A DNA stretch of 64,000 nucleotides, taken from contig NZ_CP041036.1 in assembly GCF_006385555.1 (NCBI RefSeq), forward strand, positions 1-64,000, given 5' to 3'. Below the pieces are notes generated by a model. The model worked only from the letters and a program-made list of their open reading frames with translations, did no database searches and was not told the DNA's origin. Below are positions 56,582 to 64,000 of this stretch, piece by piece. The stretch comes from Shewanella polaris (GTDB lineage: Bacteria; Pseudomonadota; Gammaproteobacteria; Enterobacterales; Shewanellaceae). Numbering within the stretch: the first letter of the stretch is position 1; each line of letters begins with the position of its first letter. Position numbers and translations under genes: made by a program.

Positions 56582-57331
56582 TTAATTAATCGTAAATTGT
56601 TGCATACCTAAATTACGTGCCTTGCCATCGTATCTCACTTCAGTAAATTGCACCTTACCACTTCGATGCTTCAATACTATGCTGGTTGAGCGGGTGCCGT
56701 ATTCTTCATGTTGAATAAAAATAGAGGATAGACGTCGTTCCCATTCAAGGCTAATGCCTGTTTGGGGTAAATCTTGATCTTTTGGCTGAGAGGTATCACG
56801 CATGATATCAAGTAGTCGGTCTATGCAAGGTGATTGCATCTGTTTGATATAGTTTTGCAGCTGTTGCTGGCCTTTAGCCATTTTAGGCCATATATCATCT
56901 AAGGCGCCATTGCTTACGGCATGAAAACCAGGCTTAAGCTGGGTAGTCGTTGATGTTTTACTGTTAAAGCAAAACAATTGATTGTGTTGTTCAAAGACCA
57001 AATTAAATGGATTGTAATTTACCGAGTGTTCAATTAACCATTGGCTATTGGTCTGGTGTTTAGTGAGTGCATCGACGACTAATTCGCCACGACTGCGCAC
57101 ACCCTCTTGCTGTTCAGTTACCCGGATGTTAGTTAGTCCTGCAAACTGGCCTTGTTCATTCATGCCTAACCAAGTGCCGCCTGCTTGTTTGTCTTGTCCG
57201 GCATAAATAGGCGGAGTTGTTGTCCAACGATAAGCTGGGGCAGTTGCTCTATGGTGAAATTCATCGCGGTTAGCGCAAACGATTAAGGGGTAATCTGGGT
57301 GTGCCTCAACGGCAATAAATAAAATACACAT
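56582..57331 (-). CDS. NRDE family protein
   Basis: This 249-residue protein belongs to the NRDE (Ser/Thr-rich T10) family, named for the motif seen here in VCANRDEFHHR. Also present are GGTWLGMNEQGQFAGLTN and the family start MCILFIAVEAHPDYPLIV. The cysteine at position 2 makes an Ntn-hydrolase-like mechanism plausible, but function is unknown. The frame is open 17 codons upstream, yet GAAGGGGAAAG precedes the ATG at 57331, which I choose. It follows the ZIP-like gene by 62 bp on the same strand. Confidence 0.87.
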   Translation of the reverse strand: MCILFIAVEAHPDYPLIVCANRDEFHHRATAPAYRWTTTPPIYAGQDKQAGGTWLGMNEQGQFAGLTNIRVTEQQEGVRSRGELVVDALTKHQTNSQWLIEHSVNYNPFNLVFEQHNQLFCFNSKTSTTTQLKPGFHAVSNGALDDIWPKMAKGQQQLQNYIKQMQSPCIDRLLDIMRDTSQPKDQDLPQTGISLEWERRLSSIFIQHEEYGTRSTSIVLKHRSGKVQFTEVRYDGKARNLGMQQFTIN

Positions 57332-57393
57332 TGTTCTTTCCCCTTCAATATAGCGACTTAACCAACCAGCATCACAAATCAATAGCTCACCAA

Positions 57394-58974
57394 TTAGTGA
57401 TGATGTTTATGTGCAGAATCGTGGTGATGTGAAGTCTTTGTCTCTGAATCTTGGGTGTGATCATGAGTATGCTGCGTTGATTTTAAGTTGACCATTAAAC
57501 GGCTTAAAAACTTCCTAGGTCCAAGACGCAATAAACTGGCTCCAAATAATAAGGTTATCGCCACTAAGCCAACGATATTGACCGATTCGGGCAGTTGCAA
57601 TGTCAATGATGAGACCAGTGTTAATTGATCTGCCACCATTAAGCCTACGAATAAAATACCGCCTAACATGAGCCCTTGTTTCCAATTCATTAATTTCAAT
57701 TGGCCAATATTAAGTACTGGAGCGGCTAGTAAGGTAAAGGCCACAGCTATCTGACTCCAACCACTATAAGCCAAAGCAAGGGCTAAAATTACAGTGCCTA
57801 GATTACAAAAACGCATTGGCAAAAATACTAATAATAAGATAAATACCTGTAATGCCGGATTTTCTAATGGAACGGATGGATGACCTATAAGGTTTGCTAA
57901 TACTAAGCTAAGAATAATCCACGGCGCACTACGGTCGATTAATTGGTTAAAGCCAAAACGCCATGGTGATTCAGATACCGTTGGTTGCGGATCAGTCAGA
58001 TTGACTTGAGTCAATGTCATTAATAACCCTATGGCTAATAAGCCGATTATTTGATAAAGCGCAAACCAAGGCCCTAGCAGTAATAAGGTGATTAACAATG
58101 CTTCTGGACCCGCTAAACGTTGTAGCCAACGCAGTCCCAAGGAAGCATTAGCAGGTCTAAGCCCGAATGCAAACCTAGCGGTAGCAATAAAATAGCTACC
58201 TAATAAGATGGGGGAAATGGTTAATAACCAGCTGACGAATTGTTCAGAACCATGTTCTGGATGAGCATGTTCGTGACCGCCAGTTTCCATTAATAATAGC
58301 AGTGCCAATAATCCTAAGCCTAATAGGCTGCCAATCCCTGCTTGGTATTGATATTTACCTTGCTTATCTTCTTGGGGATGAACATGAGGCTGATGTAGTA
58401 CTACATGCAAAATAGAACCCGTTACGAAGGCTTGTAAATAAACGGTGTTTTCAAGGCTTAACTGAGCCAGTAAATGTTCGCCAGCAAAGTAACCTATGCT
58501 CGTTAATATCATCATTGCAGCGAGTACAGCACTGGTCCATCGGGTACCAATTTGAGGTTTGAGTAACCACCAAATAGCAACACCAACTGGTAAACGATGC
58601 ATAATCACACCTAAGGCAAGGAGTGTAGAATTACCATCTTGTTGAGCCAATACCATTGCTCCACCATCTGTAATAGTGTGCAGTAACAGACCGCCAGTGC
58701 CTAATATGAGCGTAATGTTGTGGGTGATATCTGAATATTGATGAAATAGCTTTTCGCTGGCTGTTGGACCCCAAACGCCAAGCATGACAAACAATAGCGT
58801 TATAAATCCGCCATGTTCCAGTAGTTCTGGCAAAATATGAATGAGCACCAATCCGCCAAGAGAGACGAAAATAAATCCATCCAAGCCTTTTTGCAACCCG
58901 CTACCTGATGAAAAGAAGCGGTAAAAAATTGGCCCAAACAGTAATGCAATACAGCTAGAGATTAGATAGAGCAT
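57394..58974 (-). CDS. ZIP-like / permease membrane protein with His-rich tail
   Basis: This 526-residue polytopic membrane protein has two apparent halves. The N-terminal half resembles ZIP divalent metal transporters, with HILPE at 46, LLHTITDG near 99 and HRLPVGVAI from 126 in the ZIP metal-binding positions. The C-terminal half resembles DUF318/ArsP-type permeases (APWIILSLVLANL, CNLGTVILALALAYSG, TLLAAPVLNIGQL). The last 30 residues are rich in His and Asp, as expected for a metal-binding tail. In-frame ATGs further upstream (59031 and 59073) lack ribosome sites; ATG 58974 has GGA before it. Metal transport is inferred. Confidence 0.7.
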   Translation of the reverse strand: MLYLISSCIALLFGPIFYRFFSSGSGLQKGLDGFIFVSLGGLVLIHILPELLEHGGFITLLFVMLGVWGPTASEKLFHQYSDITHNITLILGTGGLLLHTITDGGAMVLAQQDGNSTLLALGVIMHRLPVGVAIWWLLKPQIGTRWTSAVLAAMMILTSIGYFAGEHLLAQLSLENTVYLQAFVTGSILHVVLHQPHVHPQEDKQGKYQYQAGIGSLLGLGLLALLLLMETGGHEHAHPEHGSEQFVSWLLTISPILLGSYFIATARFAFGLRPANASLGLRWLQRLAGPEALLITLLLLGPWFALYQIIGLLAIGLLMTLTQVNLTDPQPTVSESPWRFGFNQLIDRSAPWIILSLVLANLIGHPSVPLENPALQVFILLLVFLPMRFCNLGTVILALALAYSGWSQIAVAFTLLAAPVLNIGQLKLMNWKQGLMLGGILFVGLMVADQLTLVSSLTLQLPESVNIVGLVAITLLFGASLLRLGPRKFLSRLMVNLKSTQHTHDHTQDSETKTSHHHDSAHKHHH

Positions 58975-59290
58975 ATTATCCAGAAAATAAATCGGAAAAA
59001 ACAACGTAGTATAACAATTTTTATTCAACATTGTAGCGTGAGAACATATCAAGCTACATAATTTACTTAGCATTAGGTGGTAAATATAACGTAGACATTG
59101 AAACGGGGTTCAGATTTTTGAGATTATCGACGAGGCAATTGTTTTATCGATCCTTAATGAAGCGAACTTGTTCATAATTATTTAGTATTGTGCTTCTATA
59201 GCTATGAATAAGTTAGCCTTCATATCGCTTATTTTGTTACCTTTGGTATACAATGTAACTCATATTTTGTTAATTAAAAGATTGTTGTTC

Positions 59291-59890
59291 ATGGATATTT
59301 TTTCTGTAGCCGTCATGTTGTTCTTGATTATGGACCCATTGGGTAATCTCCCTATATTTGCTTCCATTTTACGCCATATCGATCCCAAAAAGCGTCGCCA
59401 AGTATTAATCCGTGAACTCCTATTTGCATTGGTTATTATGTTGTCCTTCTTATTTGCCGGCGAAGCAATTCTTAATTTCCTAAACTTACGCTCTGAGTCG
59501 GTCAGTATTGCGGGTGGCATTATTCTGTTCTTAATTGCGATTAAGATGATTTTTCCTTCACCAGGTGGTGTCGCGGGATTAGCTGCGGGTGAAGAGCCTT
59601 TTATTGTCCCAATGGCAATCCCATTGATGGCGGGTCCGTCTATTTTAGCTGCGTTGATATTATTGGCGCATACCGATAGTGATCGTATGGGGGATTGGAC
59701 TATCGCATTAGTCTCTGCTTGGGCTATGAGTGCTGTTATTTTAATGTTCTATAAGTTGTTTACTCGGATACTCGGTGAAAAAGGCTTAATAGCGGTAGAG
59801 CGGTTAATGGGCATGGTATTGGTGATGATAGCGGTGCAAATGTTACTTGATGGCATTTCAAATTATCTTAAAACAGCTGCTGCGATCTAA
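59291..59890 (+). CDS. MarC family membrane protein (YhgN-like)
   Basis: This 199-residue membrane protein of the MarC/YhgN family has about six helices. The start MDIFSVAVMLFLIMDPLGNLPIF matches YhgN; FIVPMAIPLMAGPSILAAL and a LMGMVLVMIAVQMLLDGI end are characteristic. Despite its old name the family is not an established drug exporter. The frame is open 29 codons upstream, but the YhgN-like N-terminus begins at ATG 59291. A terminator-like hairpin follows about 90 bp later. Function is unknown. Confidence 0.87.
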   Translation: MDIFSVAVMLFLIMDPLGNLPIFASILRHIDPKKRRQVLIRELLFALVIMLSFLFAGEAILNFLNLRSESVSIAGGIILFLIAIKMIFPSPGGVAGLAAGEEPFIVPMAIPLMAGPSILAALILLAHTDSDRMGDWTIALVSAWAMSAVILMFYKLFTRILGEKGLIAVERLMGMVLVMIAVQMLLDGISNYLKTAAAI

Positions 59891-59977
59891 ACCAATTCTA
59901 TTAGACAAGGATTATACGAAGTGACTTCAACCTTGAATATTAACTGATTGAACATGTGATTTGTCCTAATGTAGGTT

Positions 59978-60005
59978 AAAAACCGGTTCAGCAGAGTCGG
60001 TTTTT
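59978..60005 (+). terminator. Possible terminator after the MarC-family gene
   Basis: The arms AAAAACCG and CGGTTTTT pair around a 12-nt spacer. The stem is AU-rich and the loop large, so strength is uncertain. Confidence 0.5.
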
Positions 60006-60135
60006 CAAGCTAGCTAAGGAAACGTTTAATTAAATGTTAATTGAGCAGATTTATTTACATTAAATAATGTCTAATTTAATTGTAGCCTAGTGGTTACAGC
60101 TGTTAATGTTGTGTAGTTATTTATTGGGATGAATT

Positions 60136-60450
60136 ATGAAAAATCTTATCGTCATGTTGGGACTTGCTTTTATGAGCTTACAAGGTTGCCAAAATCAGTC
60201 CGCGGCATCGAAGGTCGACGAGCAAACAGACACCGAAGTGGTAACAAAGCCGTTACTTAAAGATTGTGGTCCTAGTGGGATGCCGCCTTTACGAGATCGG
60301 ACTAAATTAACTGAAAATTTGCGGGCGCAAGGGCTAATCACCGCGGATATGGATCAAGCACAAATTGATAAAATTGTTGCTGATTACATCGCTAAACGCC
60401 AAAAAGCATTTGAAAAATGCCATAAGCCAACACCCAATATAGGTAAGTAG
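60136..60450 (+). CDS. Small lipoprotein, unknown function
   Basis: I do not recognise this 104-residue protein. It has a lipoprotein signal with Cys18 in LQGCQN, an acidic spacer, and a C-terminal helical part with Cys44 (DCGPSG) and Cys95 (EKCHK), which could form a disulfide. It ends 2 bp before the M6 metalloprotease start, so the two are probably co-translated. It might help the protease fold, localise or stay inactive, but only the coupling supports that. Confidence 0.75.
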   Translation: MKNLIVMLGLAFMSLQGCQNQSAASKVDEQTDTEVVTKPLLKDCGPSGMPPLRDRTKLTENLRAQGLITADMDQAQIDKIVADYIAKRQKAFEKCHKPTPNIGK

Positions 60451-60452
60451 TA

Positions 60453-63059
60453 ATGAGTAAATCGACTAAATTTCAAGGTTTTGCCGCATCAGCTTTGTTG
60501 CTTACCTCTTGTAGTATGGCTGCATTTGCAGCTCCGCAAACGGGCACTCCTGCTGATGGCGCGCTGATCAATCAAGAACAAGTGCTATATTGGTTGATCA
60601 AACGTGGTGAAGTTGCTGCAGACGCCACAGATGTGGTTAAACAAGCCGCTGTAGATGCCTTTATCCATCGAGGTAATCATGCAAGCTATAAACCCGCAAC
60701 GATCGAAGTCAAAGCGGAACAAATGCGCATTAAACAAGTTGAGCAAAAAAGCACTGCAAGTGCTCAATATGTTTCTGCAAATAATAACGTTCTAGCCGAT
60801 CAAGATATCACTAAAACGGTCAAGGTTTTGGCTGTACTAGTGGACTTTCCTGATTTACCTCATGATGCCAACCAGCTAGAGGTGCGTGATACTGAAATGT
60901 ATTACAGCAGCTATCCAGCGTCGCATTATCAGCAGATGCTATTTTCAGAAACTGGGTATACAGGCCCAAGCAATCAAACCTTACAATCAGCTTATCAATA
61001 TTACCAAGCTGTATCGGGTAGTAGTTTCTTTTTCACTGGTGATGTACAAGATTGGGTTACTGCAGACAAAAATGCAGATTATTATGGTGCTAATGATGCT
61101 GACGACAATGACCAAGCAGTACCTGAACTAGTTAAAGAAGCGGTTACCAAAGCGGTTGCAAGTATGACAGACGCTGAGCTAGAAAGCTTTGATGTTGAAG
61201 ACCCGTACGATTTAGACAATGATGGTAATTACGATGAGGCAGACGGCATTATTGACCATGTTATGTTGTTTCATTCTAGTATAGGGGAAGAAGTTGGTGG
61301 CGGAGTATTAGGTACGGACGCCATTTGGTCGCATCGTTACTATGTAGATTCAACTACCAATGGCTATGAAATTCCTGGCCGCGGTATTAAAATATTTGGT
61401 TATACCGTTCAACCTATCGATTCTGCGGTTGGCGTATGTACTCACGAGTTCGGTCATGATTTGGGTCTACCAGATGAATATGACACCACTTACAGTGGTG
61501 ATGGTTCACCTGTAGGCTCTTGGTCTTTGATGTCAGGCGGTAGCTGGAGTGGCAGTCCGGCAGGCTCCCAGCCAAGTGGCTTTAGCCCTTATGCAAAATC
61601 TTTTTTACAACAAAAGTACAAAGGTAAGTGGGTCAATGAGCAAAATGTTTCATTGGCTGATTTAACCAGTAACGGTACGGCTGTAGCGCTTAATCATGCC
61701 ATTAACGCTAATGCCGTTAATCAGTTATCAATAGCGCTTCCCGCCGCGGATATTACATTTACAGCACCATTAACGGGTCAATATCAGTATTACTCAGGTC
61801 AAGGCGATTTGATCAATAATGCCATGTCATTTGATGTGACATTGCCATTAGATACGCCGTTAGCATTATCTTTCCAAGCTCACTGGGATATTGAAGACGA
61901 TTATGACTATATCCAAGTCATGGTGGACAGTGTGGCGATACCTGGCGATCACACCATTACAACCAACTCTATTTATCCAACCGTTAAAAACTTTATTAGC
62001 GGTAAGTCGAGTGATATTCGTACCTCATATGGTGATGATGATTGGGTTGGGATGAGCTTCGATTTGAGTAGTTATGCGGGACGTGATGTGCAGATCAGTG
62101 TGGTATACAAAACTGATGAAGCCGTTGGTGATTACGGCATGGCGATCGATAATATTCAATTAACCAACCAAGACACTGCATTTTATAGCGATGGAGCCGA
62201 AACTGACGGAATGGCTACCTTGGCTGGTTTTAGCCGCATTCAAGATAGCTTTCCTGGTAAAGCAAGACGCTATATTGTGCAATTACGCAGTCATCAAGGT
62301 GTAGATGCGGGGCTGGTTTCTGATAATTACGAACCTGGAGTATTACTGTGGTTAGAAAACCTTAATTATACCGATAACAATGTGTCAGAACATGAAGGTG
62401 AAGGTTTGATTGGTGTAATTGATGCTGACCAAAATTTGATTGGTACTCAGTCAACCGATATTCAAATTCGCGATGCTGCATTTAGTTTATACCCTCAAAG
62501 TGCTTATTACGGTGACAGTTATTTGGGGGCGGAGTCTCTATTTGATGATAGTACTGACTACAGTGCGCCATTAAAACCACAGGCAGGTATGATATTGCCT
62601 GAACTAGGTTTTACCATGCAGGTGACGGAGCAAGCCAGCAACAGTAGTACCGCGACGGTTGAATTTGCCTTGGCTGACAGTAGCATATTACCAACCGTGA
62701 CTCTTGATGCTGACATTACGGCTCAAGTTACTGGTGCTGATGTGAACTTTAGTGTGGTTGTCAGTGGCGGCAGTAATTACACTTATGCATGGTCGTTTGG
62801 GGAAGCTAATGCAATCAGTACAGATGCTGCACCAAGCTATACATATTCCGCATCAGGTGACTATAACGTCAGTGTATTAGTCACCGATGGTGCGGGTAAT
62901 ACGGTGACAGCGACAGAAAGCGTAAGTGTAGTTATTGCGACAACACCAACGTCTACTGAAACCTCTACTGAAACTAATGACGATAGTAGCGGAGGAAGTA
63001 TAGGCTGGTTAAGTGTGCTGATGCTTGGTTTACTCGGCTATTACCGCAAACGGATTTAA
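60453..63059 (+). CDS. M6 family metalloprotease with GlyGly-CTERM
   Basis: This 868-residue secreted protease is of the M6 (immune inhibitor A) family. It has a signal peptide ending AAFA, a propeptide-like region, and a catalytic domain with the zinc motif CTHEFGHDLGLPDEYD (H331, E332, H335). A beta-sandwich region follows, then a PKD-like domain about 757-840 (YAWSFGEAN, YTYSASGDYNVSVLVTDGAGN). The end GGSIGWLSVLMLGLLGYYRKR fits the GlyGly-CTERM tail cut by rhombosortase during type II secretion. The substrate is unknown. A terminator follows. Confidence 0.92.
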   Translation: MSKSTKFQGFAASALLLTSCSMAAFAAPQTGTPADGALINQEQVLYWLIKRGEVAADATDVVKQAAVDAFIHRGNHASYKPATIEVKAEQMRIKQVEQKSTASAQYVSANNNVLADQDITKTVKVLAVLVDFPDLPHDANQLEVRDTEMYYSSYPASHYQQMLFSETGYTGPSNQTLQSAYQYYQAVSGSSFFFTGDVQDWVTADKNADYYGANDADDNDQAVPELVKEAVTKAVASMTDAELESFDVEDPYDLDNDGNYDEADGIIDHVMLFHSSIGEEVGGGVLGTDAIWSHRYYVDSTTNGYEIPGRGIKIFGYTVQPIDSAVGVCTHEFGHDLGLPDEYDTTYSGDGSPVGSWSLMSGGSWSGSPAGSQPSGFSPYAKSFLQQKYKGKWVNEQNVSLADLTSNGTAVALNHAINANAVNQLSIALPAADITFTAPLTGQYQYYSGQGDLINNAMSFDVTLPLDTPLALSFQAHWDIEDDYDYIQVMVDSVAIPGDHTITTNSIYPTVKNFISGKSSDIRTSYGDDDWVGMSFDLSSYAGRDVQISVVYKTDEAVGDYGMAIDNIQLTNQDTAFYSDGAETDGMATLAGFSRIQDSFPGKARRYIVQLRSHQGVDAGLVSDNYEPGVLLWLENLNYTDNNVSEHEGEGLIGVIDADQNLIGTQSTDIQIRDAAFSLYPQSAYYGDSYLGAESLFDDSTDYSAPLKPQAGMILPELGFTMQVTEQASNSSTATVEFALADSSILPTVTLDADITAQVTGADVNFSVVVSGGSNYTYAWSFGEANAISTDAAPSYTYSASGDYNVSVLVTDGAGNTVTATESVSVVIATTPTSTETSTETNDDSSGGSIGWLSVLMLGLLGYYRKRI

Positions 63060-63077
63060 TACCACGGATGTAATAAC

Positions 63078-63105
63078 AAAACGCCCATTAAAGGGCGTTT
63101 TTTTT
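63078..63105 (+). terminator. Terminator after the M6 protease gene
   Basis: The stem AAAACGCCC / GGGCGTTTT has a 6-base ATTAAA loop and is followed by a run of T. It starts 18 bp after the stop codon. Confidence 0.9.
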
Positions 63106-63159
63106 GTTTTAGGTAAACAAGATTTTATTAACGAGATTGGATTAACTTAATACATTAGA

Positions 63160-63735
63160 TTAGGCACTTTTATTAATATACTCGACAGCTGCAGGTAGAA
63201 ATATTTCACTAACAATAAGCTGTGAGTTGTATACATTGAAGTAGCGTCTCCGGCCCCATAAGCTATGATTCACTTGCTGATTTAAGCTGTTGGCTAATGC
63301 CGCCAAACGGCCACAGGTTTCAAATTGGGCTACTTCAATGTTACCAGGAGTTATATCTGGGCTGCTAAATAACAATTCACCCAAAGGTCGAGTGCCAAGG
63401 CCGGTAAAATCGTTATGCTGGGATTGAACGCCTAAAATTGTTTGTGGGATGAGTGTACGGGCAAATACCCACGGAATACCGTCAAGGCACAATAATACTT
63501 CGCGGATCCAAACAGGATCAGTCTGGGTAGGAAATTCATCAGCTAGAGGCGCAAGTAAATGCTCACCTAACACTTTTACTTCAAAGTGTTTACAGTGTGT
63601 CTTGAGGCGCTGGGTTAAACTTCCTGTGGCTAATAACCATTCTTTTAGCGGACTATGGGGCAAAGAATCGATTTTTTGTGGCGAAAACCAATGAATTGAT
63701 TCACCATAAGGAAAGCTAATACTGGTCACGTTCAT
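63160..63735 (-). CDS. ubiC: Chorismate--pyruvate lyase
   Basis: UbiC converts chorismate to 4-hydroxybenzoate and pyruvate, the first step of ubiquinone synthesis. It has 191 residues. The family segments are [37 protein letters not shown] with the active-site arginine, and [11 protein letters not shown] with the catalytic glutamate. It diverges from the truncated gene at the window edge and converges with the M6 protease. No ubiA follows in this window. Identification is good. Confidence 0.93.
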   Translation of the reverse strand: MNVTSISFPYGESIHWFSPQKIDSLPHSPLKEWLLATGSLTQRLKTHCKHFEVKVLGEHLLAPLADEFPTQTDPVWIREVLLCLDGIPWVFARTLIPQTILGVQSQHNDFTGLGTRPLGELLFSSPDITPGNIEVAQFETCGRLAALANSLNQQVNHSLWGRRRYFNVYNSQLIVSEIFLPAAVEYINKSA

Positions 63736-63862
63736 CTAAAACTCGTTACAATATATCTCAACGGCAATAGTCTATCATGGCAAAGATGATCAAACACTCC
63801 TAAGGGGGTGAACTACATGGCTTATTTAATTAACGTTCCACATTAACGGAGTTTATCTCACT

Positions 63863-64000
63863 ATGAAAAAATTGGTTTCAACGTTAGTTATGTTGTGCTG
63901 TTTCGCATTTAGTGTTTATGCAGCAGATGAGAAAGTTGAAGAGAAGCAAGTTGCAGATGAAAAAGTTGCAGAAAAACAAGTGACCGAGGATTACGCATAC
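63863..64000 (+). CDS. Exported protein, 5' part only (possibly FliL-like)
   Basis: Only the first 46 codons fall in the window. They encode a signal peptide (MKKLVSTLVMLCCFAFSVYAA) and an acidic Lys/Glu/Val repeat in which KVxEKQVxDE-type units recur. In Shewanella a small FliL-like flagellar basal-body protein commonly lies beside ubiC, so that identity is possible, but the domain itself is outside the window. AACGGAG precedes the ATG by 11 nt. Confidence 0.6.
   Translation, partial: MKKLVSTLVMLCCFAFSVYAADEKVEEKQVADEKVAEKQVTEDYAY

Noticed and set aside
63834..63846. Additional parS-like sequence near the window end
   Set aside because: GTTCCACATTAAC shares only the left half of parS and lacks the CACGTG core.

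Overview
The window is a gammaproteobacterial chromosome segment just to the right of the replication origin. The order dnaA-dnaN-recF-gyrB, glyS-glyQ-tag, fadBA/pepQ-yigZ-trkH-hemG, trkA-rsmB-fmt-def / lysM-dprA-smg-topA fragment-tsaC-hemF-aroE-yrdB-yrdA, then an rRNA operon, is the arrangement I know from Shewanella. The 16S sequence and the moderate, AT-leaning base composition fit a marine or cold-water Shewanella. I cannot name a species from the sequence alone.

Layout. 1-6.3 kb holds the replication cluster, with two DnaA-box-like repeats before dnaA and a strong terminator after gyrB. 6.3-15.6 kb holds an HDOD protein, glyS/glyQ, tag, a 1060-residue propeller-amidohydrolase, a MOSC protein and tusA. 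Three full matches to the ParB site parS lie here, plus one degenerate match in recF. 15.6-18.9 kb is the fadBA beta-oxidation operon, divergent from pepQ. 19-28 kb carries potassium uptake and heme genes: trkH-hemG, then a HlyU-like regulator, a second hemG-like gene, a second trkH and trkA. 27.5-40.6 kb is the rsmB/fmt/def cluster divergent from lysM-dprA-smg-zinc ribbon-tsaC-hemF, then a truncated globin, two paired amidohydrolase-like exported proteins, aroE, a DUF1488 gene and a gamma-carbonic anhydrase.

40.7-46.5 kb is a complete rRNA operon: two promoters, boxA sites, processing stems, 16S, 23S and 5S genes, a distal tRNA-Asp and a terminator. The 16S-23S spacer has no tRNA. An IS630-family element with a twice-frameshifted transposase lies directly behind the operon, followed by about 740 bp without genes. 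48.4-64 kb is more accessory: a GGDEF/EAL protein with degraded catalytic motifs, a lysophospholipase-like hydrolase, a DUF885 lipoprotein, adenosine deaminase, hemN, an NRDE protein, a ZIP-like/permease membrane protein, a MarC-family protein, a small lipoprotein beside an M6 metalloprotease, ubiC and a truncated exported protein.

Most genes are housekeeping. I found no CRISPR array, prophage, toxin-antitoxin pair or defence island. The best leads are the parS cluster, including one site forming the core of a 32-bp terminator palindrome; dprA, which appears to start at ATT; the degenerate GGDEF/EAL protein; the HlyU-hemG2-trkH2 arrangement; and the ZIP-like/permease protein.
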